Part shown: piece after piece, positions 1 to 5,795 of the stretch
Layout: every line of letters starts with the position of its first letter
How positions within the stretch are numbered: the stretch's first letter is position 1
Source of the DNA: Puniceicoccales bacterium
GTDB taxonomy: Bacteria; Verrucomicrobiota; Verrucomicrobiia; Opitutales; UBA953
Direction of reading: 5' to 3'
NCBI GenBank assembly: GCA_031289285.1
Contig: JAITPT010000228.1
Location: 1 to 6,297 of the forward strand
DNA: 6,297 bases
Made by a program: the position numbers and the translations under genes
The notes under the pieces: generated by a model
Database searches by the model: none
What the model was told of the DNA's origin: nothing
What the model saw: only the letters and a program-made list of their open reading frames with translations

Positions 1-495
1 TTTTGGATTACGTGTCATAGAAAAACTTGAGTGCAAGTGAAAAAGCGTCTGGCACTTTATTGATGCGCTGCAAGGTGCGCGTCGGGAAAGTGCAAATGGA
101 GTCCGTCTCAAAATCTTGCACGACCCGTTTCGTCGAACTGTTGTTTTTTTGATTACGTGTCATGGAAAAATTCGAGTGCAAGTGAAAAAGCGTCTGGCAC
201 TTTATTGAGGCGGCGCAAGGTGCGCGTCGAGAAAATGCAAATGGAGTCCGTCTCAAAATCTTGCGCGACCCTTTTCGTCGAACTGTTATTTTTTGGATTA
301 CGTGTCATGGAAAAACTCGAGTGCAAGTGAAAAAGCGTCTGGCACTTTATTGAGGCGCTGCAAGGTGCGCGTCGAGAAAATGCAAATGGAGTCCGTCTCA
401 AAATCTTGCGCGACCTGTTTCGTCGAACTGTTGTTTTTTTGATTACGTGTCATGGAAAAACTCGAGTGCAAGTAAAAAAGCGTCTGGCACTTTTT
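1..495. repeat. 145-bp tandem repeat array (three full copies plus partial ends)
   Basis: A block recurs with an exact 145-bp period. The anchor GATTACGTGTCAT begins at 6, 151, 296 and 441, giving copies 6-150, 151-295, 296-440 and a partial copy from 441 to about 495, where similarity stops inside GGCACTTT. Bases 1-5 match the end of a unit, so the array continues to the left of the window. Adjacent copies differ at about seven positions, roughly 95% identity, all substitutions and no indels. Each unit carries an A-rich segment, a CTCGAG-type core (intact in copies 3 and 4), a G/C-rich middle and a T-run at its end. Composition is AT-richer than the neighbouring genes. The minus strand is open in more than one frame across units, but these frames have no ATG start and show the same sequence read in shifted phase, so I treat the array as non-coding. 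Function is unknown. Unequal copies and a spacer-free layout exclude a CRISPR array. Confidence 0.93.
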
Positions 496-524
496 AAGGA
501 GACGGAAAGGAGATTGCGCGTTTA

Positions 525-547
525 CGCATGGTTTTATGCGGTTTTTT
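525..547 (+). terminator. Weak candidate hairpin plus T-run
   Basis: CGCAT (525-529) can pair with ATGCG (536-540) around a six-base loop, followed by six T residues (542-547). On the plus strand this is the layout of an intrinsic terminator, and it could stop transcripts leaving the tandem array. The stem is only five base pairs and the element overlaps the end of the minus-strand xre gene, so it may be chance. Confidence 0.22.
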
Positions 548-812
548 CATGCGCGGGTGGACACGCGATTTTGGGCGAAGAGGGAAGGTACTTGGGTTTC
601 GCTGCCAATTCAGGTGCAAAAAATTCATGCAATTCTATTTGGAAGACCGCTGCCAATCGGTTCACAGTCTCGACCCAAATCTGTTTTTTTCGTCCCGACT
701 CCAACAATTGATAATACTTGTAGCCAATTCCCGCCGCACCCGCGACCTGCTCTTGCGTGAACAGATGCCTTGCGCGTAATTCGCGCAAGCGGGCAGCAAT
801 GAAGGGAATCAT
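534..812 (-). CDS. XRE/Cro-family helix-turn-helix transcriptional regulator
   Basis: This encodes a small 92-residue cytoplasmic DNA-binding protein. Residues about 5-66 form one HTH_3/XRE domain: helix 1 IAARLRELRARH, helix 2 TQEQVAGAAG, recognition helix IGYKYYQLLESG (29-40), then a helix with WVETVNRLAAVF and the terminal IELHEFF. The order T-Q-E-Q-V-A, G-I, Y-Y-Q-x-L-E-S-G is typical of Cro/C1-type folds. A basic, proline-containing tail (70-92) has no recognised domain, and there is no sensor or peptidase domain. The ATG at 812 is chosen because the domain begins a few residues later. The frame stays open upstream to 1028, but that extension is a poly-Phe low-complexity stretch unlike any XRE protein. 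Just upstream lie a TATCAT box (825-830) and an inverted repeat (851-872), which suggests autoregulation (inference). Its targets are not evident. It sits alone next to the 145-bp array. Confidence 0.85.
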   Translation of the reverse strand: MIPFIAARLRELRARHLFTQEQVAGAAGIGYKYYQLLESGRKKQIWVETVNRLAAVFQIELHEFFAPELAAKPKYLPSSPKIACPPAHEKTA

Positions 813-824
813 GTTCACCCCGCG

Positions 825-872
825 ATGATAGGGTTTTTCGGTTGACACGAACACCCCACGAGGGCAGGGTGT
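825..872 (-). promoter_or_regulatory. Candidate promoter/operator upstream of xre gene
   Basis: On the minus strand TATCAT (plus 825-830) matches five of six bases of a -10 box and lies 12 bases before the xre start codon, so the transcript would be almost leaderless. No good -35 hexamer is seen at 16-18 bases. A perfect inverted repeat ACACCC (851-856) / GGGTGT (867-872) with a 10-bp spacer falls over the -35 region, where an autorepressor could bind. This is positional inference only. Confidence 0.25.
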
Positions 873-948
873 CACTTTGTTTTCGTTTTTTTTAGCGACA
901 CCTGAAACCAGACGTCCGAACGCAAACAGAAAAAAGAAAAAACTAAAC

Positions 949-1047
949 ATGAATAAAACATCAAATCCGCGTCCGCCCAATGGTCCCAGCACGACTGGCA
1001 GACCGTCCGGCGGTAATCGCGGGAACAATCCCCCCTCGGGAAAATAA
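949..1047 (+). CDS. Possible small Pro/Gly/Asn-rich peptide (32 aa)
   Basis: An ATG-started ORF of 32 residues opens MNKTSNPRPPNGPSTTGR and ends GNNPPSGK. It is strongly biased: Pro, Gly, Asn, Ser and Thr make up most residues, with seven Lys/Arg and no acidic residue, which predicts a disordered basic peptide. The codons are GC-rich, like the neighbouring genes, and change abruptly from the A-rich leader before the ATG. A strong hairpin terminator starts six bases after the stop, as expected for a transcribed unit. Against it: there is no Shine-Dalgarno, no recognisable promoter, and it is short enough to be chance. It may also be a remnant of the low-complexity tail of a larger protein. I do not recognise a family. 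Confidence 0.3.
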   Translation: MNKTSNPRPPNGPSTTGRPSGGNRGNNPPSGK

Positions 1048-1052
1048 AAAAC

Positions 1053-1086
1053 GGGTGAGCTGGTTTTACCAGCTCACCCTCTTTTT
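1053..1086. terminator. Strong, probably bidirectional intrinsic terminator
   Basis: GGGTGAGCTGG (1053-1063) pairs perfectly with CCAGCTCACCC (1069-1079). A further T-A pair leaves a TTT loop. On the minus strand the hairpin is followed by GTTTTTTATTTT, an excellent U-tract, and it lies 59 bases beyond the tmk stop codon, so it most likely ends the tmk transcript. On the plus strand it is followed by TCTTTTT and would stop anything transcribed from the 949-1047 ORF. Confidence 0.9.
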
Positions 1087-1137
1087 GCCCCTACCTCCCC
1101 TCCCTCTCCCTTACAACATCCGCCGTCCTTTGCCCCG

Positions 1138-1770
1138 CTATCTTTTGCCTGCTCGTGCCCAGATTTTCTCGGCGATTTCTGCGGCGGGGAGACGGGCGTC
1201 CACGACAAAAAAACGCGTCGGGTCACGCTGTGCCATTTCGAGGTAAGCGGTGCGGACACGTTCGTAAAAAGCACTGCCGAGGGTCTCCATGCGGTCGCGG
1301 TGTGCTTCGGCGGCGCGTTTGTGCGCCCGCGCCAAACCCTCCGTCGCTGGCAAATCGAGCAGGACGGTCAACTCCGGCACAAGCGACCCCGTAGCGAAGT
1401 TGTTCACCACCGCGATGACATCTTCCGGCAAACCGCGCCCGCGCCCTTGGTAGGCGAGGGTCGAGTCGGCGAAGCGGTCGCAAATCACCGTTTCGCCCGC
1501 TTCGAGCGCGGGGCGTATCACCTCGGCGACAAGCTGGGCGCGACTCGCCGCGAAGAGCAGCATCTCTGCGCGGTCGTCGAGGGAGTCGCCGTAGGGCGCG
1601 TGTTTGAGGATGCCGCGCACCTCTTCGCCCAAGGCGGTTCCGCCGGGTTCGCGCACGACGCGCACCGCTCGTCCCTCTGCGCGGAGACGTTCGGCAAACA
1701 GCGCGATTTGGGTGGTTTTCCCCGCCCCCTCGCCCCCTTCAAAAGTGATAAAAAAACCTCTTTCCGGCAT
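1138..1770 (-). CDS. tmk: Thymidylate kinase (dTMP kinase)
   Basis: This cytoplasmic enzyme phosphorylates dTMP to dTDP with ATP, an essential step in dTTP synthesis. The 210-residue product has the usual length of bacterial Tmk and the expected order of motifs. The P-loop is FEGGEGAGKTT (10-20, K18 and T19). Next come REPGGTALGEEVR (40-52), the substrate-binding stretch LLFAASRAQLV (71-81), the DR(Y/F) motif ICDRFADSTLAYQG (96-109, D98-R99-F100), and the hydrophobic strand ELTVLLDLP. The lid region with R152, R158, D159 and R160 followed by M-E-T lies around 150-165. The EGAGKTT P-loop resembles the E. coli-type enzyme. An in-frame TAG lies five codons upstream of the ATG at 1770, so this is the only ATG start. 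No Shine-Dalgarno is visible. The gene is divergent from nuoM, is not followed by holB (a frequent partner), and is closed by the 1053-1086 hairpin. Confidence 0.96.
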   Translation of the reverse strand: MPERGFFITFEGGEGAGKTTQIALFAERLRAEGRAVRVVREPGGTALGEEVRGILKHAPYGDSLDDRAEMLLFAASRAQLVAEVIRPALEAGETVICDRFADSTLAYQGRGRGLPEDVIAVVNNFATGSLVPELTVLLDLPATEGLARAHKRAAEAHRDRMETLGSAFYERVRTAYLEMAQRDPTRFFVVDARLPAAEIAEKIWARAGKR

Positions 1771-1937
1771 GGTCGCGCAGTGCTAACGCCGCCGCGCCCG
1801 CTGCTCAATCTTCTTTTCCCCAACCCCGCTCGCCTCCCCGCGCCCAGCCCTGCGCTCCGCCGTGCCTCGTCATGGAAACAGCCTGTTTTTCGTTGCCCGC
1901 AAACCGCCCTTTGGCGACGCTCGCGCCCTCACCGCCA
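1771..1937. other. Divergent intergenic region between tmk and nuoM
   Basis: This GC-rich spacer of 167 bp (strongly C-biased on the plus strand) must hold the start signals for both divergent genes. I see no sigma-70-like TTGACA/TATAAT pair and no Shine-Dalgarno for either gene. An in-frame ATG at 1872 could start nuoM 22 codons earlier, in which case the second half of this region would be coding. Confidence 0.5.
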
Positions 1938-3473
1938 ATGCCCGACTCCGAATTGCTACTTCCCGCCGCCATTGCTGCGCCGCTCGTCGCTGGCTTGCTC
2001 CTTGTCGTGTCCGGCAGGCACGTCCCTGTGCGCCTTCAGGCACTTCTTGCGCTGGCGGGCTTTGCCGTGCCCTGTGTCTCTGCGGGTCTCCTCTGGGCAA
2101 ACTTTTCCGCGCTCGCCGACCCTGCCACGGGCTACGCCGCTACGACTACTTTGCCGCTGGGCATCGCGTCGCTGGGCGTCTCGCTCGCCCTCGGCGTCAA
2201 CGGTGTCTCGTTGCCGCTTTTTGTGTTGGCGGCCATCGTCGGTTTCGCTGCTGGCCTCCAAGCCTTGCAACGCGACGCGCCTGCGCACCGCCACGCCTAC
2301 CTCGGTTTGCTCCTTTTTATGCTTGCGGGGGCACTCGGTGTGTTTGCCTCGGTTGACATTTTTTTCTTCCACTTTTTCTACGAACTCGCGCTCGTCCCTG
2401 CGTTCATCCTCATCTTGCAATGGGGGGGCATCGGGCGGCGCACTGCGGCAATCCAGATGGCGGTTTACCTCACTATCGGCGCGATGCTCGCGTTGGCGGG
2501 TGCTGTGCTGCTCGTTGTCAAAAGTGGCGCGGGCACCTTCCATCTCGCCGCGCTGAAAACCGCCCTTGCCGCCGCGCCGCTCGCGCCCGCCGTCTCCTCG
2601 TGGGTCTTCGGGCTGTTGCTCGCGGGCTTCGGGATTTTGGCGGCGCTGTTCCCCTTCCACTCGTGGGCGCCCTCGGCCTACACGGAGGCACCCGCGCCGG
2701 TCTCGATGCTTCACGCGGGCGTTTTGAAAACCTTCGGTCTTTACGGGCTTATCCAAATCGCCGCGCCGCTCGCGCCTGCGGGGCTGGCGGCGTGGGCACC
2801 CTGGCTGTTTTGGCTCGCGCTGGGCAACGTCCTCATCGTGGGTTTCGCCGCCCTCGGCCAACGGCATTTGAAGGAGCTGGTCGCCTACGCTTCGGTGGCG
2901 CAGACGGGGCTGTGTTTCCTCGGCATCTACGCAATCTCGCTGGGCAAACCTGCGGTGGCGGGCGCGGCAAACACTGCGGCGGCGGGCGCGGGCGCGGCGG
3001 TGCTTTTGATGTTTGCGCACGGCCTCTCGGTGGCGGCTTTGTTTGCGCTCACGCGCTACGTCTCGCGGCGCACGCACACCTTGGAAATCCACGAGAACGG
3101 CGGCCTCGCGAAACGCGCACCCGTGCTGGCGGCGTTCTTTGCGGCGGCGACGATGGCGAGCATCGGGCTGCCCGGCTTTGCAAACTTTTGGGGCGAACTT
3201 GGCGTGTTGACCGCCCTCGCGAAATTGCCCGCGTGGCAAATCGCCCTCGCGGCGGCGGGCGTTGTGCTCGTGGCCGTCTATATGCTGCGGGCCTTCGCGG
3301 CGGTCTTCCTCGGCGAGGAGTCGGAGGCGGTCAAAAAAGCGGCTGCAGACATCCGCGAGATGAATTGGGCGGAGCGGCTGACCGTCGGTTTGTTGCTCGC
3401 CGCCTCGCTCGCCGTCGGCTTCTGGCCGCGCCTCCTCAGCGACTCGCTCAACGCCGCCCTCGGCGGAAAATAG
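1938..3473 (+). CDS. nuoM: NADH-quinone oxidoreductase subunit M (orphan NuoM, TM7 lysine absent)
   Basis: This is an integral membrane, antiporter-like proton-translocating subunit of respiratory complex I (PF00361 family). The 511-residue product is hydrophobic throughout with about 14 membrane segments, close to the 509 residues of E. coli NuoM. Conserved landmarks are FYELALVPAFI (E149, matching E. coli E144), FPFHSWAPSAYTEAPAPVS (238-256), LHAGVLKTFGLYG (K264, matching K265), LKELVAYASVAQTG (K312), MFAHGLSVAALF (358-369, conserved HGL) and GLPGFANFWGE (E420, matching E407). The lysine normally seven residues before the HxW histidine (E. coli K234) is replaced by L234, and there is no Lys or Arg from 208 to 263. 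The D of the usual WLPD is S246. The ATG at 1938 is preferred because membrane segment 1 starts about six residues later. An ATG at 1872 would add a non-membrane 22-residue extension. No nuoL or nuoN adjoins it: tmk lies upstream (divergent) and a PLP enzyme downstream. It may be a paralogue outside the main nuo operon. Confidence 0.9.
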   Translation: MPDSELLLPAAIAAPLVAGLLLVVSGRHVPVRLQALLALAGFAVPCVSAGLLWANFSALADPATGYAATTTLPLGIASLGVSLALGVNGVSLPLFVLAAIVGFAAGLQALQRDAPAHRHAYLGLLLFMLAGALGVFASVDIFFFHFFYELALVPAFILILQWGGIGRRTAAIQMAVYLTIGAMLALAGAVLLVVKSGAGTFHLAALKTALAAAPLAPAVSSWVFGLLLAGFGILAALFPFHSWAPSAYTEAPAPVSMLHAGVLKTFGLYGLIQIAAPLAPAGLAAWAPWLFWLALGNVLIVGFAALGQRHLKELVAYASVAQTGLCFLGIYAISLGKPAVAGAANTAAAGAGAAVLLMFAHGLSVAALFALTRYVSRRTHTLEIHENGGLAKRAPVLAAFFAAATMASIGLPGFANFWGELGVLTALAKLPAWQIALAAAGVVLVAVYMLRAFAAVFLGEESEAVKKAAADIREMNWAERLTVGLLLAASLAVGFWPRLLSDSLNAALGGK

Positions 3474-3553
3474 ACCCGCGCCGCAAATCATTTCCGCCTT
3501 CATCCGCCCTCATTCGTCTTGCCGATTGCGGGCAGTTTGCGCCAAATACGCAC

Positions 3554-4717
3554 ATGCCTTTCGACTTCGATTTTTGCCCAGAACGCTCCGGCACAGACTC
3601 TATCAAATGGCGTCGCTACGAAAACACCGACGTCATCCCCGCGTGGGTTGCCGACATGGATTTCGCCAGCCCGCCGTGCGTGAGGGAGGCTTTGCGCCGC
3701 CGCCTCGAACACCCCATTTTGGGCTACGCTACCGCCAAACAAAGCACGCTCGACGCCGTGCTCGCCTACTTGGAGCGGCAGCACGGCTGGAAGGTTGACC
3801 CCGAGTGGATCGTGTTCACGCCCGCTGTCGTGCCCAGCCTCCACGGCATCATCCGCGCCGTCGGCGAGGCAGGCGCCAGCGTCATCAGCACGACGCCCGT
3901 CTATCCGCCTTTCCTCAGCTCGCCCGCGCTCTCGGGGCGCATCGCAAAACGCGTGCCGATGATTTTTCAAAACGGATGTTGGACTTTTGACTTCGACGCG
4001 CTCGACGCCGCAGCCGCAGAGACGCAGGCAAAAGTGTTTTTGCTCTGCAACCCCTACAACCCGCTGGGGCGCGTTTTTGAGCGGGCGGAGCTGGAGGGCG
4101 TCGCGGCGTTTGCGGAGCGACACGGGATAACGGTTTGCTCCGACGAAATTCACTGCGACCTCGTGCTCGACCCCGCAGCGAAGCACATCACCTACGGCAC
4201 GCTCGGCGAAAAAGTGGCGCAAACCAGCGCCGTCCTTTTTGCTGCGAGCAAGACCTACAACACCGCCGGCCTACTGTGCGGCTACGCAGTCATCCCCGAC
4301 TCCAGCTTGCGCCAACGTTTCCGCCGCGCACTGGCGGGCGTCGCCAACGAGGTGAACGTGTTTGGATTTGTCGCACTCGAAGCCGCCTACTCAGAGGGCG
4401 AACCGTGGCGTCTCGAACTGCTCGAATACCTGCGCGGCAACCTCGCGCTCGTCGCCGCCGAGATTGCCGACACACCGGGCGTCACGATTGCCCAACGCCC
4501 ACAGGCGACCTACTTGGCGTGGCTCGATGTCCGCGCCCTCGGTTTCGCCGACCCCGTGAAAACCTTTGAGGCGGGCGGCGTCGGCCTTGGCAACGGCGCA
4601 GACTTCGGCGAACCGGGTTTCGTGCGGCTTAACTTCGGGTGCCCACGCGAACGCCTGCGCGAGATACTGCGCCGCATCCGCGCCGTCGCACTTTCGGCGG
4701 ATAGCAGGCGGAGTTGA
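3554..4717 (+). CDS. MalY/PatB-type PLP-dependent C-S lyase (cystathionine beta-lyase) or aminotransferase
   Basis: This is a cytoplasmic fold-type I PLP enzyme of 387 residues (aminotransferase class I/II). The N-terminus MPFDFDF...SIKWRRY followed by VIPAWVADMDFASPP (28-41) is the signature of the MalY/PatB subfamily, whose members cleave cystathionine or cysteine to pyruvate, ammonia and a thiol, and some of which transaminate. Active-site residues seen are TPVYPPF (Y117), NPYNPLGR (N166), SDEIHCDL (D197, pyridine nitrogen), ASKTYNTAGL (K233, Schiff base) and FVRLNFGCPRERL (R358, substrate carboxylate). The family motif is usually NPxNPTG; here Thr is Leu (L171). The ATG at 3554 directly precedes the conserved domain. 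The frame is open far upstream only because it runs through nuoM out of phase. It starts 80 bp after nuoM on the same strand with no visible terminator, so co-transcription is possible. The substrate is not determined by sequence alone. Confidence 0.9.
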   Translation: MPFDFDFCPERSGTDSIKWRRYENTDVIPAWVADMDFASPPCVREALRRRLEHPILGYATAKQSTLDAVLAYLERQHGWKVDPEWIVFTPAVVPSLHGIIRAVGEAGASVISTTPVYPPFLSSPALSGRIAKRVPMIFQNGCWTFDFDALDAAAAETQAKVFLLCNPYNPLGRVFERAELEGVAAFAERHGITVCSDEIHCDLVLDPAAKHITYGTLGEKVAQTSAVLFAASKTYNTAGLLCGYAVIPDSSLRQRFRRALAGVANEVNVFGFVALEAAYSEGEPWRLELLEYLRGNLALVAAEIADTPGVTIAQRPQATYLAWLDVRALGFADPVKTFEAGGVGLGNGADFGEPGFVRLNFGCPRERLREILRRIRAVALSADSRRS

Positions 4718-4777
4718 CAAGCCCACCGCAGAACAACAGCGTCGCGCCCTCGCCCGAACCCTCGAACTTTTCCGCTT

Positions 4778-4829
4778 TTTCACCACCGCCTTTCACCACC
4801 GTCTTTCACCACCGCCTTTCACCACCACT
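4778..4829 (+). repeat. Four 13-bp tandem repeats in the leader of the isomerase-like gene
   Basis: The motif TTTCACCACCGCC occurs at 4778-4790, 4791-4803 (one substitution), 4804-4816, and a diverged copy at 4817-4829 (TTTCACCACCACT). The block ends nine bases before the start codon at 4839, so it would make up most of the 5' leader of that gene. It could be a simple slippage product or affect translation by copy-number change. No hairpin is evident because the strand lacks G. Confidence 0.85.
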
Positions 4830-4838
4830 TTTTCCTCC

Positions 4839-5708
4839 ATGAACCGCCGTCACTTCCTCCAAACCGCCGCGCTCGCCGCTGGCGCAACAACCACCGCCGT
4901 CGCTGCCGCAATCGCCGACGCCAAAACACCCGCCGACACATCCGGCTCGTTTTTGCAAGCCGCCAGCCCCGACCACCGTGGCAAATTGACGCCCGAGGAG
5001 TTTGCCAGCGTCTTGAAACGCATCGGTGCGCCCGCGCTCGATTTGTTGCACATTGGGAGAGTGCCGTTTTGGCAAAAACTTGGCATTGGCTGTTCGCTCG
5101 CTCACGGGGCGACCCGCGTGATGGACGGCTACAACAAACGCGCCAACCACGCCCGCTATATTGCCACCGAAACACGCGCCATCGAGGCCTGTGCAAAGCT
5201 CGGTGTGCCAAACATCATTTGTTTTTCTGGACGTCGCAACAAGGGGCAATCCGACGAGGAGGGTTTAGAGGCTTGTGCGGAGGCCCTGCGCACGCTCGCG
5301 CCTATCGCCGAAAAAGCAAAAGTCACGCTTGTTATGGAACTTCTAAACAGCACGGTCAACCAGCCCGGTTATCAAGCCGACCACACGGCATGGGGAGTCG
5401 AATTGGCGAAGCGTGTCGGCTCGGAGCGTTTCAAACTTCTCTACGATATTTATCACATGCAAATCATGGAGGGAAACATCATCCGCACGATTCGCGCCAA
5501 CTACCAATACATCGGTCACTACCACACTGCTGGTGTGCCAACTCACGGAGAGTTTGAACCCAACGACGACAACGAAGTCAACTATGCCGCAGTAGCACGT
5601 GCCATTCGTAAAACAGGTTTCCGCGGTTATATAGGCCACGAATATTCACTCACCCGCGACCCCGAAAAATCAATCGAAGCCGCCGTCCGAATTTTCCGCG
5701 AAGCATAA
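4839..5708 (+). CDS. Tat-exported hydroxypyruvate isomerase-like TIM-barrel protein
   Basis: This 289-residue protein has an N-terminal twin-arginine signal, MNRRHFLQTAALAAGA with an alanine-rich stretch to about 28, so it is probably exported by Tat. The rest is an AP-endonuclease-2/xylose-isomerase-like TIM barrel (PF01261) close to the hydroxypyruvate isomerase (Hyi) group. Landmarks are LTPEEFASVLKRIGAPALDLL (50-70), DGYNKRANHARYI (96-108), GVPNIICFSGRR (122-133), VMELLNS (E167), YQADHTAWGVELAKRVGS (178-195), LLYDIYHMQIMEGN (D203, H206, Q208), YIGHYHTAGVPTHGE (H227, H229) and YIGHEYS (E268). The acidic and His residues are the likely metal/active-site set of the family. The ATG at 4839 is chosen because the Tat motif begins at residue 3; upstream codons overlap malY and the tandem repeats. 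No Shine-Dalgarno is visible. Its true substrate is unknown: related exported copies in Planctomycetota and Verrucomicrobiota are mostly uncharacterised. It ends just before a polypurine tract. Confidence 0.88.
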   Translation: MNRRHFLQTAALAAGATTTAVAAAIADAKTPADTSGSFLQAASPDHRGKLTPEEFASVLKRIGAPALDLLHIGRVPFWQKLGIGCSLAHGATRVMDGYNKRANHARYIATETRAIEACAKLGVPNIICFSGRRNKGQSDEEGLEACAEALRTLAPIAEKAKVTLVMELLNSTVNQPGYQADHTAWGVELAKRVGSERFKLLYDIYHMQIMEGNIIRTIRANYQYIGHYHTAGVPTHGEFEPNDDNEVNYAAVARAIRKTGFRGYIGHEYSLTRDPEKSIEAAVRIFREA

Positions 5709-5788
5709 AAAAAGAAAAAAGAAAAAAAGAGAGAAAAGAGGAGAAAGGAGAAAGAAGAAAGGAGAAAGAAGAGAGAAGAAAAGAGGGA
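5707..5788. repeat. 82-nt uninterrupted polypurine tract
   Basis: From the last two bases of the preceding stop codon to 5788 the plus strand contains only A and G. It begins A-rich and becomes (GGA/GAA)-rich, with an exact 14-bp duplication AAAGGAGAAAGAAG at 5744-5757 and 5758-5771 and near mirror symmetry. Such homopurine-homopyrimidine DNA can form triplex (H-DNA) structures. Minus-strand ORFs across it are poly-Phe/Leu/Ser artefacts. The minus-strand transcript would be pyrimidine-only. It is not a standard hairpin terminator. Confidence 0.9.
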
Positions 5789-5795
5789 CGCATCC

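Noticed and set aside
1..495. CRISPR array
   Set aside because: The entire 145-bp unit repeats without unique spacers, and no cas gene is present.
842..847. TTGACA as a plus-strand -35 box for the 949-1047 ORF
   Set aside because: No -10-like hexamer lies 16-18 bases downstream.
813..1028. N-terminal extension of the XRE protein
   Set aside because: The extension contains a poly-Phe run from an A-rich plus-strand leader and is not part of any XRE architecture.
1300..2556. Plus-strand ORF (418 codons) spanning tmk antisense and early nuoM
   Set aside because: It overlaps two well-supported genes, has Ser/Arg/Pro-rich low-complexity sequence and no family motif.
1956..3503. Long minus-strand ORF (515 codons) opposite nuoM
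   Set aside because: It is highly charged (R/E/Q-rich) and is the antisense shadow of a GC-rich hydrophobic gene. The plus strand has clear NuoM motifs.
2420..3553. In-frame upstream extension of the MalY-like gene
   Set aside because: It is an out-of-phase reading of nuoM with Arg/Gly-rich nonsense. The conserved enzyme begins at the ATG at 3554.
4714..4719. TTGACA overlapping the MalY stop codon as a promoter for the isomerase-like gene
   Set aside because: The bases at the expected -10 position are GC-rich and do not resemble TATAAT.
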